Source: Nocardiopsis sp. JB363
GTDB lineage: Bacteria; Actinomycetota; Actinomycetes; Streptosporangiales; Streptosporangiaceae
DNA length: 57,078 nucleotides
Assembly (NCBI RefSeq): GCF_900143625.1
Contig: NZ_FRFF01000032.1
Coordinates: 1 to 57,078 of the forward strand
Reading direction: 5' to 3'
Shown piece by piece: positions 27,471-34,720 of the stretch. The notes beneath the pieces are model-generated. The model saw only the letters and a program-made list of their open reading frames with translations. It was not told the origin of the DNA and searched no databases. The stretch's first letter is position 1, and every line of letters starts with the position of its first letter. The translations under genes were made by a program, and so were the position numbers.

Positions 27471-27592
27471 GGGGGTGGAGGCAACCGACCCGGTCACGCT
27501 CCGGGACGGGTGATTCGGGTGTCGGGCGGGTTCGGAGCCCGCGCAGAGGGAGACTGGATTCGGGCCACCACCCGAACACCACCCCACACCCG

Positions 27593-27614
27593 GGGTCGCA
27601 CCGCTGTGCGACCC
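27593..27614 (-). terminator. Hairpin downstream of the 38-codon gene
   Basis: A 9-bp perfect stem with a 4-nt loop, about 40 bp beyond the stop of the small minus-strand gene. Confidence 0.55.
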
Positions 27615-27654
27615 GTCCAGCCACGCGGGCCCGTGCCCACGTGTGTCTTCGACG

Positions 27655-27771
27655 TCAGCCGCCCTCGGCGGCCGACAACACGCCCATGATCCTGCGGGCG
27701 GCGTCGGTGGTCCGTGAGGCCGGAGAGAGCGGCACCCCGGGCAGGACCGCCGATGGCGTCTCCACGGTCAC
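27655..27771 (-). CDS. Small unknown gene, 38 aa, divergent from the XRE regulator
   Basis: A GTG-started frame of 38 codons with an excellent ribosome site (AGGAGGGAG, about six bases before GTG) and 35 GC-ended codons. The peptide begins VTVETPSAVLPGVPLSP and ends RRIMGVLSAAEGG: a Pro-rich first half and a possible short amphipathic helix in the second. No family is recognised. It has a hairpin downstream and faces the XRE gene across a region with inverted repeats. It could be a regulated peptide or simply a small cytosolic protein. Confidence 0.55.
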   Translation of the reverse strand: MTVETPSAVLPGVPLSPASRTTDAARRIMGVLSAAEGG

Positions 27772-27849
27772 GTGTTCTCCCTCCTCACAGCCCCGGCGGC
27801 CACCGCCGCCGGGCCAGCGACAAGTTCACTCTGCCCCATCCCGGAGAGC

Positions 27850-27877
27850 CCGCATGACCAGTATGCGGATCACGCAT
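27850..27877. promoter_or_regulatory. Overlapping inverted repeats before the XRE gene
   Basis: CCGCAT (27850-27855) and ATGCGG (27863-27868) form one dyad. ATGCG (27863-27867) and CGCAT (27873-27877), spaced by GATCA, form another that shares its arm. The site lies 59 bp before the XRE ATG, in the divergent region, and is a candidate operator. Confidence 0.45.
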
Positions 27878-27935
27878 CACCCCTTCTTTTTCGCACATAG
27901 CCACCAAGACGCGCCGGGATCCCTAACCTGGGCTC

Positions 27936-29243
27936 ATGCCCCAAGCAGACGGCCTTCCCCAGGACCTGTGGACCCGACCGCGCATGGCCGACGCACTGGC
28001 CAACTGCGACATGCCGACGGTCATCGAAAGCGTGCGCACCGCGCACGGTTGGTCCCAGGGCGACCTCGCACGGGAACTCACCTACTCGCAGAGCTGGGTC
28101 TCCCGAGTGGTCAACGGCCAGCAGTCGCTCACCATCAGCCAGGTCCAGGACCTGGCACGGCGGCTCGACATCCCGTTGCACCTGATCCGCTTCGGCGGAG
28201 ACACCGCGTTGGAGGGCGCCGCCGCCAAGGTCCTGCCTCCCACCAGACGTCGCGACTTCGGGAAAGCCGTCGCCGCGGGCGGCCTCCTGGCCTCCACCGC
28301 CCGTCCCATCAACGGCCTGGAGGTCCACCACGGCATCGACGAGGACACCGCCCCCTCCCTGCGCGCCATCACCGGCGGCCAACGACGCATGGACGCCACC
28401 TCACCCGCACGCCACCTGCTGCCCGGAGCGATCGCGCACGTGCACCTGACCGAGCAGATGCTCACGAATGCGCGCGTGACGCCCTTCCACACCGAACTCA
28501 GCGCCGCCGCCAGCGAGGCCTCCGGATTCGCCGCCTGGCTCAACGCCGACCTCGGCGACATGGGATCGGCCCGCATGCACTACCGCACGGCCGTCGTCCG
28601 CGCCCGCCAGGCCGGCATGCGCCTGCTCGACGTCTACATGCTCGGCTCCCTGGCCGCCTTCGAGATCGAGACCGCCGAGGACCCCGAACTCGGGCTGGGG
28701 CTGGTCCAAGAGGCCGAACACGTCCTGGGCCCCGACTCCCACCCCACCGCGCGCGCCTGGCTGGCCTGCATCGGCGCCCTCGCCCACGCCGGCATCGGCG
28801 ACCGCACCTCCGCCGCGAGCGCCATCCGCCGCGCCGAACGCGACGTCGACCGCCCCGACAACGCCCGCCCCCCATGGCCCTGGGTGTTCGTCTTCGACCA
28901 GACCAAGGTCGCCGGCTACCGCGCCCTGGTGGGCGTACGTCTACGCACCCCGCACGAGGCCCGCGCCGCCTTCGCCGACGCCGTCGCGCCGTCCTCTCGC
29001 AACGTCAAGCAGTCCGCCGTCCTCAAGGTCGAACTGGCCTCCGCCCACGCCGAGGCCGGAGACGTCGACGAGGCCTTCCGCCTGGCCCAGGAAGCCCTCG
29101 ACACCGGGGTGCGCTTCGCCTCCGAACGCGTCGTGTCCCGAGTGCGCGCCTTCCGCAGGCGTTACCGCGGCCCCCACGCCGAGCGCGTCAACGAACTCGA
29201 CACCCGACTCGCCGCTCTCGTTATCGGCATCCCCAGTGGGTAG
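27936..29243 (+). CDS. XRE-family transcriptional regulator with TPR-like sensor region
   Basis: 435 residues. An N-terminal HTH of the Cro/C1 type (about 28-85) contains SVRTAHGWSQGDLARELTYSQSWVSRVVNGQQSLTISQVQDLARRL. A Gly/Ala-rich stretch (RRDFGKAVAAGGLLASTA) follows. The rest is a long helical region with repeated Ala/Leu/Tyr patterns typical of TPR arrays (for example ARMHYRTAVVRARQAGMRLLDVYMLGSLAAFE). Such proteins usually bind a peptide or partner through the TPR part. There is no clear SD; TAACCT lies six bases before the ATG, so the mRNA may be leaderless. The SLOG-like gene follows closely. Confidence 0.88.
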   Translation: MPQADGLPQDLWTRPRMADALANCDMPTVIESVRTAHGWSQGDLARELTYSQSWVSRVVNGQQSLTISQVQDLARRLDIPLHLIRFGGDTALEGAAAKVLPPTRRRDFGKAVAAGGLLASTARPINGLEVHHGIDEDTAPSLRAITGGQRRMDATSPARHLLPGAIAHVHLTEQMLTNARVTPFHTELSAAASEASGFAAWLNADLGDMGSARMHYRTAVVRARQAGMRLLDVYMLGSLAAFEIETAEDPELGLGLVQEAEHVLGPDSHPTARAWLACIGALAHAGIGDRTSAASAIRRAERDVDRPDNARPPWPWVFVFDQTKVAGYRALVGVRLRTPHEARAAFADAVAPSSRNVKQSAVLKVELASAHAEAGDVDEAFRLAQEALDTGVRFASERVVSRVRAFRRRYRGPHAERVNELDTRLAALVIGIPSG

Positions 29244-29277
29244 AAACGCGGCGAAAGCGAACGAACTGGGAGGTCAT

Positions 29278-29751
29278 GTGATCCGCATCGGCATCACCGG
29301 GCACCGCAACCTCACCCCTGAGGTGAGCGAACACGTCGCCACACTCGTCAAGGACCATCTGGAGCCCTACGGACACGCCCTGGTGGGCCTCTCCTGCCTC
29401 GCCGACGGCGCCGACGCCCTCTTCGCCGAGGCCGTCCTGGACGCCGGAGCCCCGCTGGAGGCCGTCATCCCGGCGGCCGGCTACCGCTCCGCGTTGCCCC
29501 CCGGTCACCACCCCGTCTACGACCGGTTCCTGGCCCGATCCGTCCTGGTCCACGAATTACCGCACGCCGTCTCCGACCCCCACTCGCACATGGCCGCCGG
29601 CCGCCTCCTCGTCGAACAGAGCGACCGGCTCCTCGCCGTCTGGGACGGCCTACCGGCCCGCGGCCCCGGCGGCACCGCCGACGTCGTCGCCTACGCCCGC
29701 GCCCTGGACCGCCCCGTCACGGTCCTGTGGCCCCAAGGCGCCCGACGCTGA
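29278..29751 (+). CDS. SLOG/LOG-like Rossmann protein
   Basis: 157 residues starting V-I-R-I-G-I-T-G-H-R. The pattern GITGHRNL, SCLADGADALFAEAVLDAGAPLEAVIP, and LLVEQSDRLLAVWDGLPARGPGGTADVVAYARALDRPVTVLWP fits the SLOG superfamily, which binds nucleotides or nucleotide-derived signals. The catalytic PGGxGT motif of cytokinin-forming LOG enzymes is only partly matched (GPGGTAD), so it may be a binder rather than an enzyme. GGGAGG precedes the GTG at 29278. The other possible start at 29236 would overlap the XRE stop. It is almost certainly in an operon with the XRE regulator. Confidence 0.8.
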   Translation: MIRIGITGHRNLTPEVSEHVATLVKDHLEPYGHALVGLSCLADGADALFAEAVLDAGAPLEAVIPAAGYRSALPPGHHPVYDRFLARSVLVHELPHAVSDPHSHMAAGRLLVEQSDRLLAVWDGLPARGPGGTADVVAYARALDRPVTVLWPQGARR

Positions 29752-29789
29752 CCCCCGGCGAAGAACAGCCACCACCCCCGGTCACAGCG

Positions 29790-30950
29790 CTAAGGGCGTT
29801 CCCGACCCGCCATCGCCGCGTTGACGTCCGAGGCCCGGATCACCCCGAACACCCCACCGTCCTCGGCCACCACAAGGTACTCCGGCAACCGGTGACGGGT
29901 GAGCTCGTCCAGGAGCTCCTCACCTTCCAACCCCACCGACACCACCGAATGCTCCGTCAACGCCCGGGACACGTCCGAGACCGGCACCCAGGCCCGCCGC
30001 GCCTTCGAGATCGCCTCGTCCGCGGTGGGATGGACCACCGAGACCGGCGTGCCCCCGGCATCGACCACCACCACGGCCTCCGCGTCCACTTCCCCGGCGC
30101 GTACGTCCACCTGCGCCAACGGCAGATCCGCGGGCACCACCACCGCCCGGCGGGCCAACTCCCGTGCCCGTAGCCCCGGAACACGGGCCCGCACCCGCGC
30201 GTTGCGCAACGCCTCCGAAGCACCCATCCACATGAACCCGGCCAACACCACGCCCCACACGATGGCCCACGGTCCCGGCGTACCACCCGCGCTCCACGCG
30301 AACAGGAACGGCAACGCCGCCACCAGCAGGGCCAGCACCCGACCGCCCCAGGCCGCCACCACGCTCCCGGTGTGGGGCCGCCCCGTCAGTTTCCACACCC
30401 CCGCGCGCAACAGGCGACCACCGTCCAACGGCAACCCGGGCAACAGGTTGAACACGCCCACCAACAGGTTGGCGATCCACAACTGGAACATCAGCTCACC
30501 GGGAATGCTGAACGGGTCCGCCAGCAGAGCCAACCCGAACGCGCCCGCCGCCAGCACCAGCGACAACAACGGCCCCGAGAAGGCGATCCAGAACTCCTTA
30601 CCGGGGGTGGGCGCCTCCCGGTCGATCTCCGACACCCCGCCCAGCACGTACAGAACGATCCGCCGCACCGGCAACCCGTACGACCGCGCCACCACCGAGT
30701 GCGCCAACTCGTGCACCAACACCGACGCGTACAACAGGATCGCGAAGACGAACGCCAACAGGTACGCCGAGGGACCCAACGCCAACCGGGACTGGACGAT
30801 GCCCCCGTAGACCAGAGTGATCAGCACCGCCACGATCCACCACGACGACGTCACGTACACCGGTACGCCGAACGGCCGACCGAGCAGTAACCCCGGCTTC
30901 CGGGAACGGGGGTCGGACCTGGTCGCGGAAGGATCACTGCCATTGCTCAC
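29790..30950 (-). CDS. Site-2 protease (M50) with tandem CBS domains
   Basis: A 386-residue intramembrane metalloprotease resembling actinobacterial Rip3-type enzymes. Zinc ligands are in VLVHELAHSVVARSYG (His80, Glu81, His84) and NLLPGLPLDGGRLL (Asp175). About six hydrophobic spans cover 30-240, and two CBS modules follow (about 250-386), which usually sense adenine nucleotides. It would cleave membrane-bound regulators. The chosen GTG (30948-30950) starts VSNGSDPS; the frame extends 39 codons further without a better site. It is divergent from the RecB-like gene. Confidence 0.9.
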   Translation of the reverse strand: MSNGSDPSATRSDPRSRKPGLLLGRPFGVPVYVTSSWWIVAVLITLVYGGIVQSRLALGPSAYLLAFVFAILLYASVLVHELAHSVVARSYGLPVRRIVLYVLGGVSEIDREAPTPGKEFWIAFSGPLLSLVLAAGAFGLALLADPFSIPGELMFQLWIANLLVGVFNLLPGLPLDGGRLLRAGVWKLTGRPHTGSVVAAWGGRVLALLVAALPFLFAWSAGGTPGPWAIVWGVVLAGFMWMGASEALRNARVRARVPGLRARELARRAVVVPADLPLAQVDVRAGEVDAEAVVVVDAGGTPVSVVHPTADEAISKARRAWVPVSDVSRALTEHSVVSVGLEGEELLDELTRHRLPEYLVVAEDGGVFGVIRASDVNAAMAGRERP

Positions 30951-31035
30951 GAACCCCACACTATGGCGTGTTCGGTGACGGGCCCCACCGGTACCGGGCC
31001 CCACCACGCCAACCCCCACCAGGCGCTCACTCTCA

Positions 31036-31041
31036 TAGGCT
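31036..31041 (+). promoter_or_regulatory. -10-like hexamer of the RecB-like gene
   Basis: TAGGCT seven bases before the ATG. The stretch CTCATAGGCTGAG also occurs before helY. It is suggestive of a leaderless or near-leaderless transcript; no -35 box is clear. Confidence 0.4.
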
Positions 31042-31048
31042 GAGGGGC

Positions 31049-31855
31049 ATGACCACCGTGCCGCCACTGCCGAGCGCCCTGTCGCCCTCCCGAGCCTCCG
31101 ACTTCCTCCAGTGCCCGCTGCTGTTCCGCTTCCGCACCATCGACCGCCTCCCCGAGGCTCCCAGCGCCGCCGCGCTGCGCGGCACCCTGGTCCACGCCTG
31201 CCTGGAGCGCCTCTACGAACTGCCCGCCGACACCCGCACCACCCGCACCGCCCTCAGCCTCGTCGACCCCCAGTGGAACAAGATCCGCGACAGCAAACCC
31301 GACGTCGCCGACCACCTCTTCCCCGACGGCGAAGGCCTCGACGACTGGCTCCAGTCGTCCCGCGACCTCGTCGAGCGCTACTTCGAACTGGAGAACCCCG
31401 CCAACCTCGAACCCCGCGAACGCGAGATGCGCCTGGAGGTGTCCCTGCCCACCGGTCTTCGCCTGCGCGGCTACGTCGACCGCCTCGACGTCGCACCCGG
31501 TGGACGGATCCGCGTCGTCGACTACAAGACCGGCAAATCGCCCCACCCCCGCTTCGAGGACAAGGCCAAGTTCCAGATCTTCTTCTACGCCGTCATGATC
31601 TGGCGCGACCTGGGCGTGGTCCCCGCCCGACTCCAACTCATGTACCTGGGCGATGGCTCCGTGCGCTGGTACGACCCGACCGAGGACGAGCTCGCCGCCG
31701 CCGAAGCCGAGATCGGCGACATCTGGGCACGCATCGAGGCCGCCGGACGGGCCGGACGCTGGGAACCCAAACGCAGCAAGCTCTGCGGCTGGTGCGAACA
31801 CCAGGCCCTGTGCCCCGAGTTCGGCGGCACCCCGCCCCCGCTGCCCACCGCCTGA
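31049..31855 (+). CDS. RecB-family exonuclease with Fe-S cysteines (stand-alone nuclease)
   Basis: 268 residues of the PD-(D/E)XK superfamily. Motifs are GTLVHACLE (His motif), LRGYVDRLDV (first Asp), and VVDYKTGKSP (Asp-x-Lys core). Four Cys (22, 246, 249, 255) in FLQC and LCGWCEHQALC match the iron-sulfur cluster of AddB/Cas4-like RecB nucleases. No helicase motifs are present. The ATG at 31049 has GAGGGG upstream. It probably trims single-stranded DNA ends; the exact pathway is unknown. Confidence 0.88.
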   Translation: MTTVPPLPSALSPSRASDFLQCPLLFRFRTIDRLPEAPSAAALRGTLVHACLERLYELPADTRTTRTALSLVDPQWNKIRDSKPDVADHLFPDGEGLDDWLQSSRDLVERYFELENPANLEPREREMRLEVSLPTGLRLRGYVDRLDVAPGGRIRVVDYKTGKSPHPRFEDKAKFQIFFYAVMIWRDLGVVPARLQLMYLGDGSVRWYDPTEDELAAAEAEIGDIWARIEAAGRAGRWEPKRSKLCGWCEHQALCPEFGGTPPPLPTA

Positions 31856-31896
31856 GCCGGCCCCGGCACTCCACCCCGTACGGCAGAATCGGCCCC

Positions 31897-32592
31897 GTGC
31901 CCGTCTCAGTCCTGTTGGTCGACGACCAACCTCTCGTCCGCGCCGGTTTCCGCATGATCCTGGAGTCCGTCCCCCATGTGTCCGTGGTGGGCGAGGCCTC
32001 CGACGGCCGCGAGGCCGCACGGGCCGTCCGCGGCCTGCTCCCCGACATCGTCCTCATGGACATCCGCATGCCCGGCGTCGACGGGATCCAGGCCACCCGC
32101 GAGATCGTCGAGTGGGCCCACGGCCTCGGACACCAGGTGCGTGTCCTGGCGCTGACCACCTTCGACCTGGACGAATACGCCGTGGAGGCGCTGCGCGCCG
32201 GCGCCTCCGGCTTCCTGCTCAAGGACGTGCCTCCCGGCGATCTGATCGCCGCGATCGACCTGGTCGTCGACGGTTCGTCCGTGGTCTCCCCCACCGTCCT
32301 GCGTCGCCTCCTGGATCGTTTCGTCCCCCTGCTGCCCGCCCCCGAGGCCGCGACCGAGCCCGACGCCGACCCCCTCACCACCCGCGAACACGAGGTGCTG
32401 GCGCTGGTCGCCCGCGGCTGGTCCAACTCCGAGATCGCCGGCCATCTCGTCCTGGGCGCGACCACCGTCAAGTCGCACGTGGGCAGCATCCTTACCAAGC
32501 TCGGGCTGCGCGACCGTGTCCAGGCCGTCGTGTACGCCTATGAGAACGGCCTGGTCACACCGGGGGAGAACCCATCGTCGGCCGCCGGATGA
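31897..32592 (+). CDS. NarL/LuxR-family response regulator
   Basis: 231 residues. The receiver domain has LLVDDQ (acidic pocket), Asp55 in IVLMDIRMPG as phospho-acceptor, a Thr in ALTTFD and Lys in FLLKD. A linker is followed by the LuxR HTH (about 160-220) LTTREHEVLALVARGWSNSEIAGHLVLGATTVKSHVGSILTKLGLRDR. No histidine kinase gene lies next to it, so it is an orphan here. The GTG start is placed just before the first beta strand; a CAGAAT hexamer seven bases upstream suggests a leaderless message. Confidence 0.93.
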   Translation: MPVSVLLVDDQPLVRAGFRMILESVPHVSVVGEASDGREAARAVRGLLPDIVLMDIRMPGVDGIQATREIVEWAHGLGHQVRVLALTTFDLDEYAVEALRAGASGFLLKDVPPGDLIAAIDLVVDGSSVVSPTVLRRLLDRFVPLLPAPEAATEPDADPLTTREHEVLALVARGWSNSEIAGHLVLGATTVKSHVGSILTKLGLRDRVQAVVYAYENGLVTPGENPSSAAG

Positions 32593-32772
32593 CGGCGCGT
32601 CGACCGTAGAGCACGACGGCGCGCGTTGGCAGGATGGCCTGGGTGAGCGAACTCACCAGCGCCATCCGGACCGGAAAGGCGAACCCCGCCGTTGGGTACG
32701 ACGTCCCCTTGGTGGCCATCGAAACAGGATCACCACCGGGTGCGGACGAAGAGGGGGAGACGGAGAAAAACC

Positions 32773-34200
32773 ATGCCGAGCAAGCGGGGGCGGGCGGGGC
32801 CGCCGAGCGAGGAGATCATGCTCAGCCGGATGCGCGACTGGCGCGCCGAGCACGAGCGTGAACTGACCCCGGACCTTGACGACGACGAGGACGTCAACCT
32901 TCCCGACGCGAGGGCCATCAACCTGGTCCTGCGCGTGGGCGAACTGATGCTGGCCAGTGGGGAGAGCACCGAAGCGGTCAGCGAGGCCATGCTGAGCCTG
33001 TCGATCGCCTTCGACCTGCCCCGTTCGGAGGTGTCGGTCACCTTCACCACCATCTCCCTGTCCACCCACCCGGGCGGTGACAGTCCCCCGGTGACGGGCG
33101 AACGGGTGGTGCGCCGCCGCACCCTCGACTACTTCCGCGTCAACGAACTGCACACCCTGGTCCAACAGTCCGCCCTCGGGCTGTTGGAACTGGAGGACGC
33201 CGCCGGCCGCCTGGAACAGATCCGGCGGGCCCCCATGCCCTACCCGAACTGGTTGATCGCGGTGGGCTTCGGGCTCATCGCCTCCAGCGCCAGCCTCATG
33301 GTGGGCGGCGGTTTCATCGTGGCGACCGTGGCGTTCCTGGCCACCGTGCTGGGCGACCGCACCTCGGTGTTCCTCGCCAAGCGCGGTGTGGCGGAGTTCT
33401 ACCAGATGGTCGCGGCGGCCACCGTGGCCGCCTCCATCGGCGTGGGTCTGCTGTGGGTGAGCACCACCATGGGCCTCGGTCTCCAAGCGGGCGCCATCAT
33501 CACCGGTAACATCATGGCGCTGCTGCCCGGGCGCCCGTTGGTCTCCAGCCTCCAGGACGGCATCAGCGGTAGTTACGTCTCCGCGGCGGCACGCCTGCTG
33601 GAGACCTTCTTCACACTGGGGGCGATCGTCTCGGGTGTGGGCGCGGTGGCCTACACGGCGGTACGTCTGGGCGTGGACCTGAACCTGGAGAACCTGCCGT
33701 CGGCGGGCACCGCCCTGAACGTCGCGGTGTTGGTGGGCGCCGCCGGCATCGCGATGGCCTTCGCGATCTCGCTGGCGGTACCGCCTCGGATGCTGCCCAG
33801 CATCGGCGTCATGGGCGTGATGATCTGGGTGATCTACGCGGGGCTGCGGTCACTGGTGGACGTCCCCCCGGTGGTGGGCACCGTGGTGGGCGCGGTGGCC
33901 GTGGGCGTGGTCGGTCACTGGCTGGCCCGACGCACCCGCCGGCCGGTCCTGCCGTACCTGATCCCCTCGATCGCCCCACTGCTTCCGGGCAGCATCCTCT
34001 ACCGGGGTCTGATGGAGATCACCCAGGGCACCGCCGTGGCGGGAATGCTCAGCCTCGCCGAGGCCATCACCGTGGGACTGGCGCTGGGTGCCGGGGTCAA
34101 CCTTGGTGGCGAACTGGTGCGGGCCTTCCAGCACGGTGGTCTGGCGGGCGCGGGGATGCGCAGCCGTCCGGCGGCACGACGCACCCGCGGCGGTTACTGA
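32773..34200 (+). CDS. Threonine/serine exporter family protein (ThrE-like)
   Basis: 475 residues with the two-part layout of ThrE. A cytoplasmic N-terminal domain (about 45-160, VLRVGELMLASGESTEAVSEAMLSLS) is followed by about ten membrane spans (from LIAVGFGLIASSASLMVGGGF onward). The late PSIAPLLPGSILYRGLMEITQG segment is typical of the second ThrE domain. Relatives export threonine and serine by proton antiport. GGAG precedes the ATG at 32773. Its own terminator follows. Confidence 0.9.
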   Translation: MPSKRGRAGPPSEEIMLSRMRDWRAEHERELTPDLDDDEDVNLPDARAINLVLRVGELMLASGESTEAVSEAMLSLSIAFDLPRSEVSVTFTTISLSTHPGGDSPPVTGERVVRRRTLDYFRVNELHTLVQQSALGLLELEDAAGRLEQIRRAPMPYPNWLIAVGFGLIASSASLMVGGGFIVATVAFLATVLGDRTSVFLAKRGVAEFYQMVAAATVAASIGVGLLWVSTTMGLGLQAGAIITGNIMALLPGRPLVSSLQDGISGSYVSAAARLLETFFTLGAIVSGVGAVAYTAVRLGVDLNLENLPSAGTALNVAVLVGAAGIAMAFAISLAVPPRMLPSIGVMGVMIWVIYAGLRSLVDVPPVVGTVVGAVAVGVVGHWLARRTRRPVLPYLIPSIAPLLPGSILYRGLMEITQGTAVAGMLSLAEAITVGLALGAGVNLGGELVRAFQHGGLAGAGMRSRPAARRTRGGY

Positions 34201-34204
34201 TCCC

Positions 34205-34243
34205 CTTCGGGCGTGTCCGGGTTCGGACACGCCCGAAGTCTTT
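34205..34243 (+). terminator. Terminator of the ThrE-like gene
   Basis: A perfect 15-bp stem (34205-34219 with 34224-34238), loop GGTT, followed by TCTTT, immediately past the stop codon. Confidence 0.85.
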
Positions 34244-34328
34244 CGGGGAGAACCGGCCGACCAGGGCGGGAGTCTCACCTGTGGAGAGCGAACAGAAACA
34301 GAGCGGCGTCCCTGTCGAGCTAAACCGA

Positions 34329-34359
34329 CAACAGCATGTGACGTCAGCCACTACTGTTG
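34329..34359. promoter_or_regulatory. Possible operator before the DUF5999 gene
   Basis: The 8-bp palindrome TGACGTCA (34339-34346) is flanked by CAACAG (34329-34334) and CTGTTG (34354-34359), not quite symmetrically. It lies 35-65 bp before the ATG, in the only AT-richer part of the gap. Confidence 0.35.
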
Positions 34360-34393
34360 GCCTCAACCGGCACACGACCGAAAGGGTCCATCC

Positions 34394-34582
34394 ATGTGCA
34401 GCCACAAACCTTCCTGTCCCACCGCCGAGGACACCGACCACGAAGCGGCCCGGGTCGTCTCCAGCCACCCCGAACAGGGATGGAGTCTGCTCTGCAACGG
34501 TGTCGTCCTCTTCGACGACACCGGTGAGCTCCTCCCCGACGGGGCGGTCGTCGCTCCGCACCGTCCTCGCGTCGCCGCCTGA
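34394..34582 (+). CDS. DUF5999 family small protein
   Basis: 62 residues that match the actinobacterial DUF5999 family: MCSHKPSCPTAEDTDHEAARVV, SHPEQGWSLLCNGVVLFDDTGELLPDG and APHRP. Three Cys (2, 8 and about 34) and a His could bind a metal, but this is unproven. The function of the family is unknown to me. GAAAGGG lies upstream of the ATG. It is monocistronic between two other units. Confidence 0.88.
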   Translation: MCSHKPSCPTAEDTDHEAARVVSSHPEQGWSLLCNGVVLFDDTGELLPDGAVVAPHRPRVAA

Positions 34583-34720
34583 ATCACCGATCGTCGACCC
34601 TTGACCGGCGCGCGTCGAGAACTTCCATCGACTCCCGCGGTCCTCATCGAACACCCGATCCCCTGACCTCTCCCGCCCGGGAACCGCGAAATCCCGGGCG
34701 GTGAGGTGTGCCCGAACGGG

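Larger units (their letters stand above)
27335..27654. other. Intergenic region after ppgK (320 bp)
   Basis: Two hairpins lie here (27430-27470 and 27593-27614), one for each converging gene. No further gene is supported. Confidence 0.7.

Noticed and set aside
27446..29281. 611-codon plus-strand frame overlapping the XRE gene
   Set aside because: It is rich in Arg, Pro and His, as expected for an out-of-frame reading, and the XRE frame has clear domains.
32634..32861. 75-codon plus-strand frame before and overlapping the ThrE-like gene
   Set aside because: It overlaps the ThrE start in another frame, has no recognisable domain and no good ribosome site.
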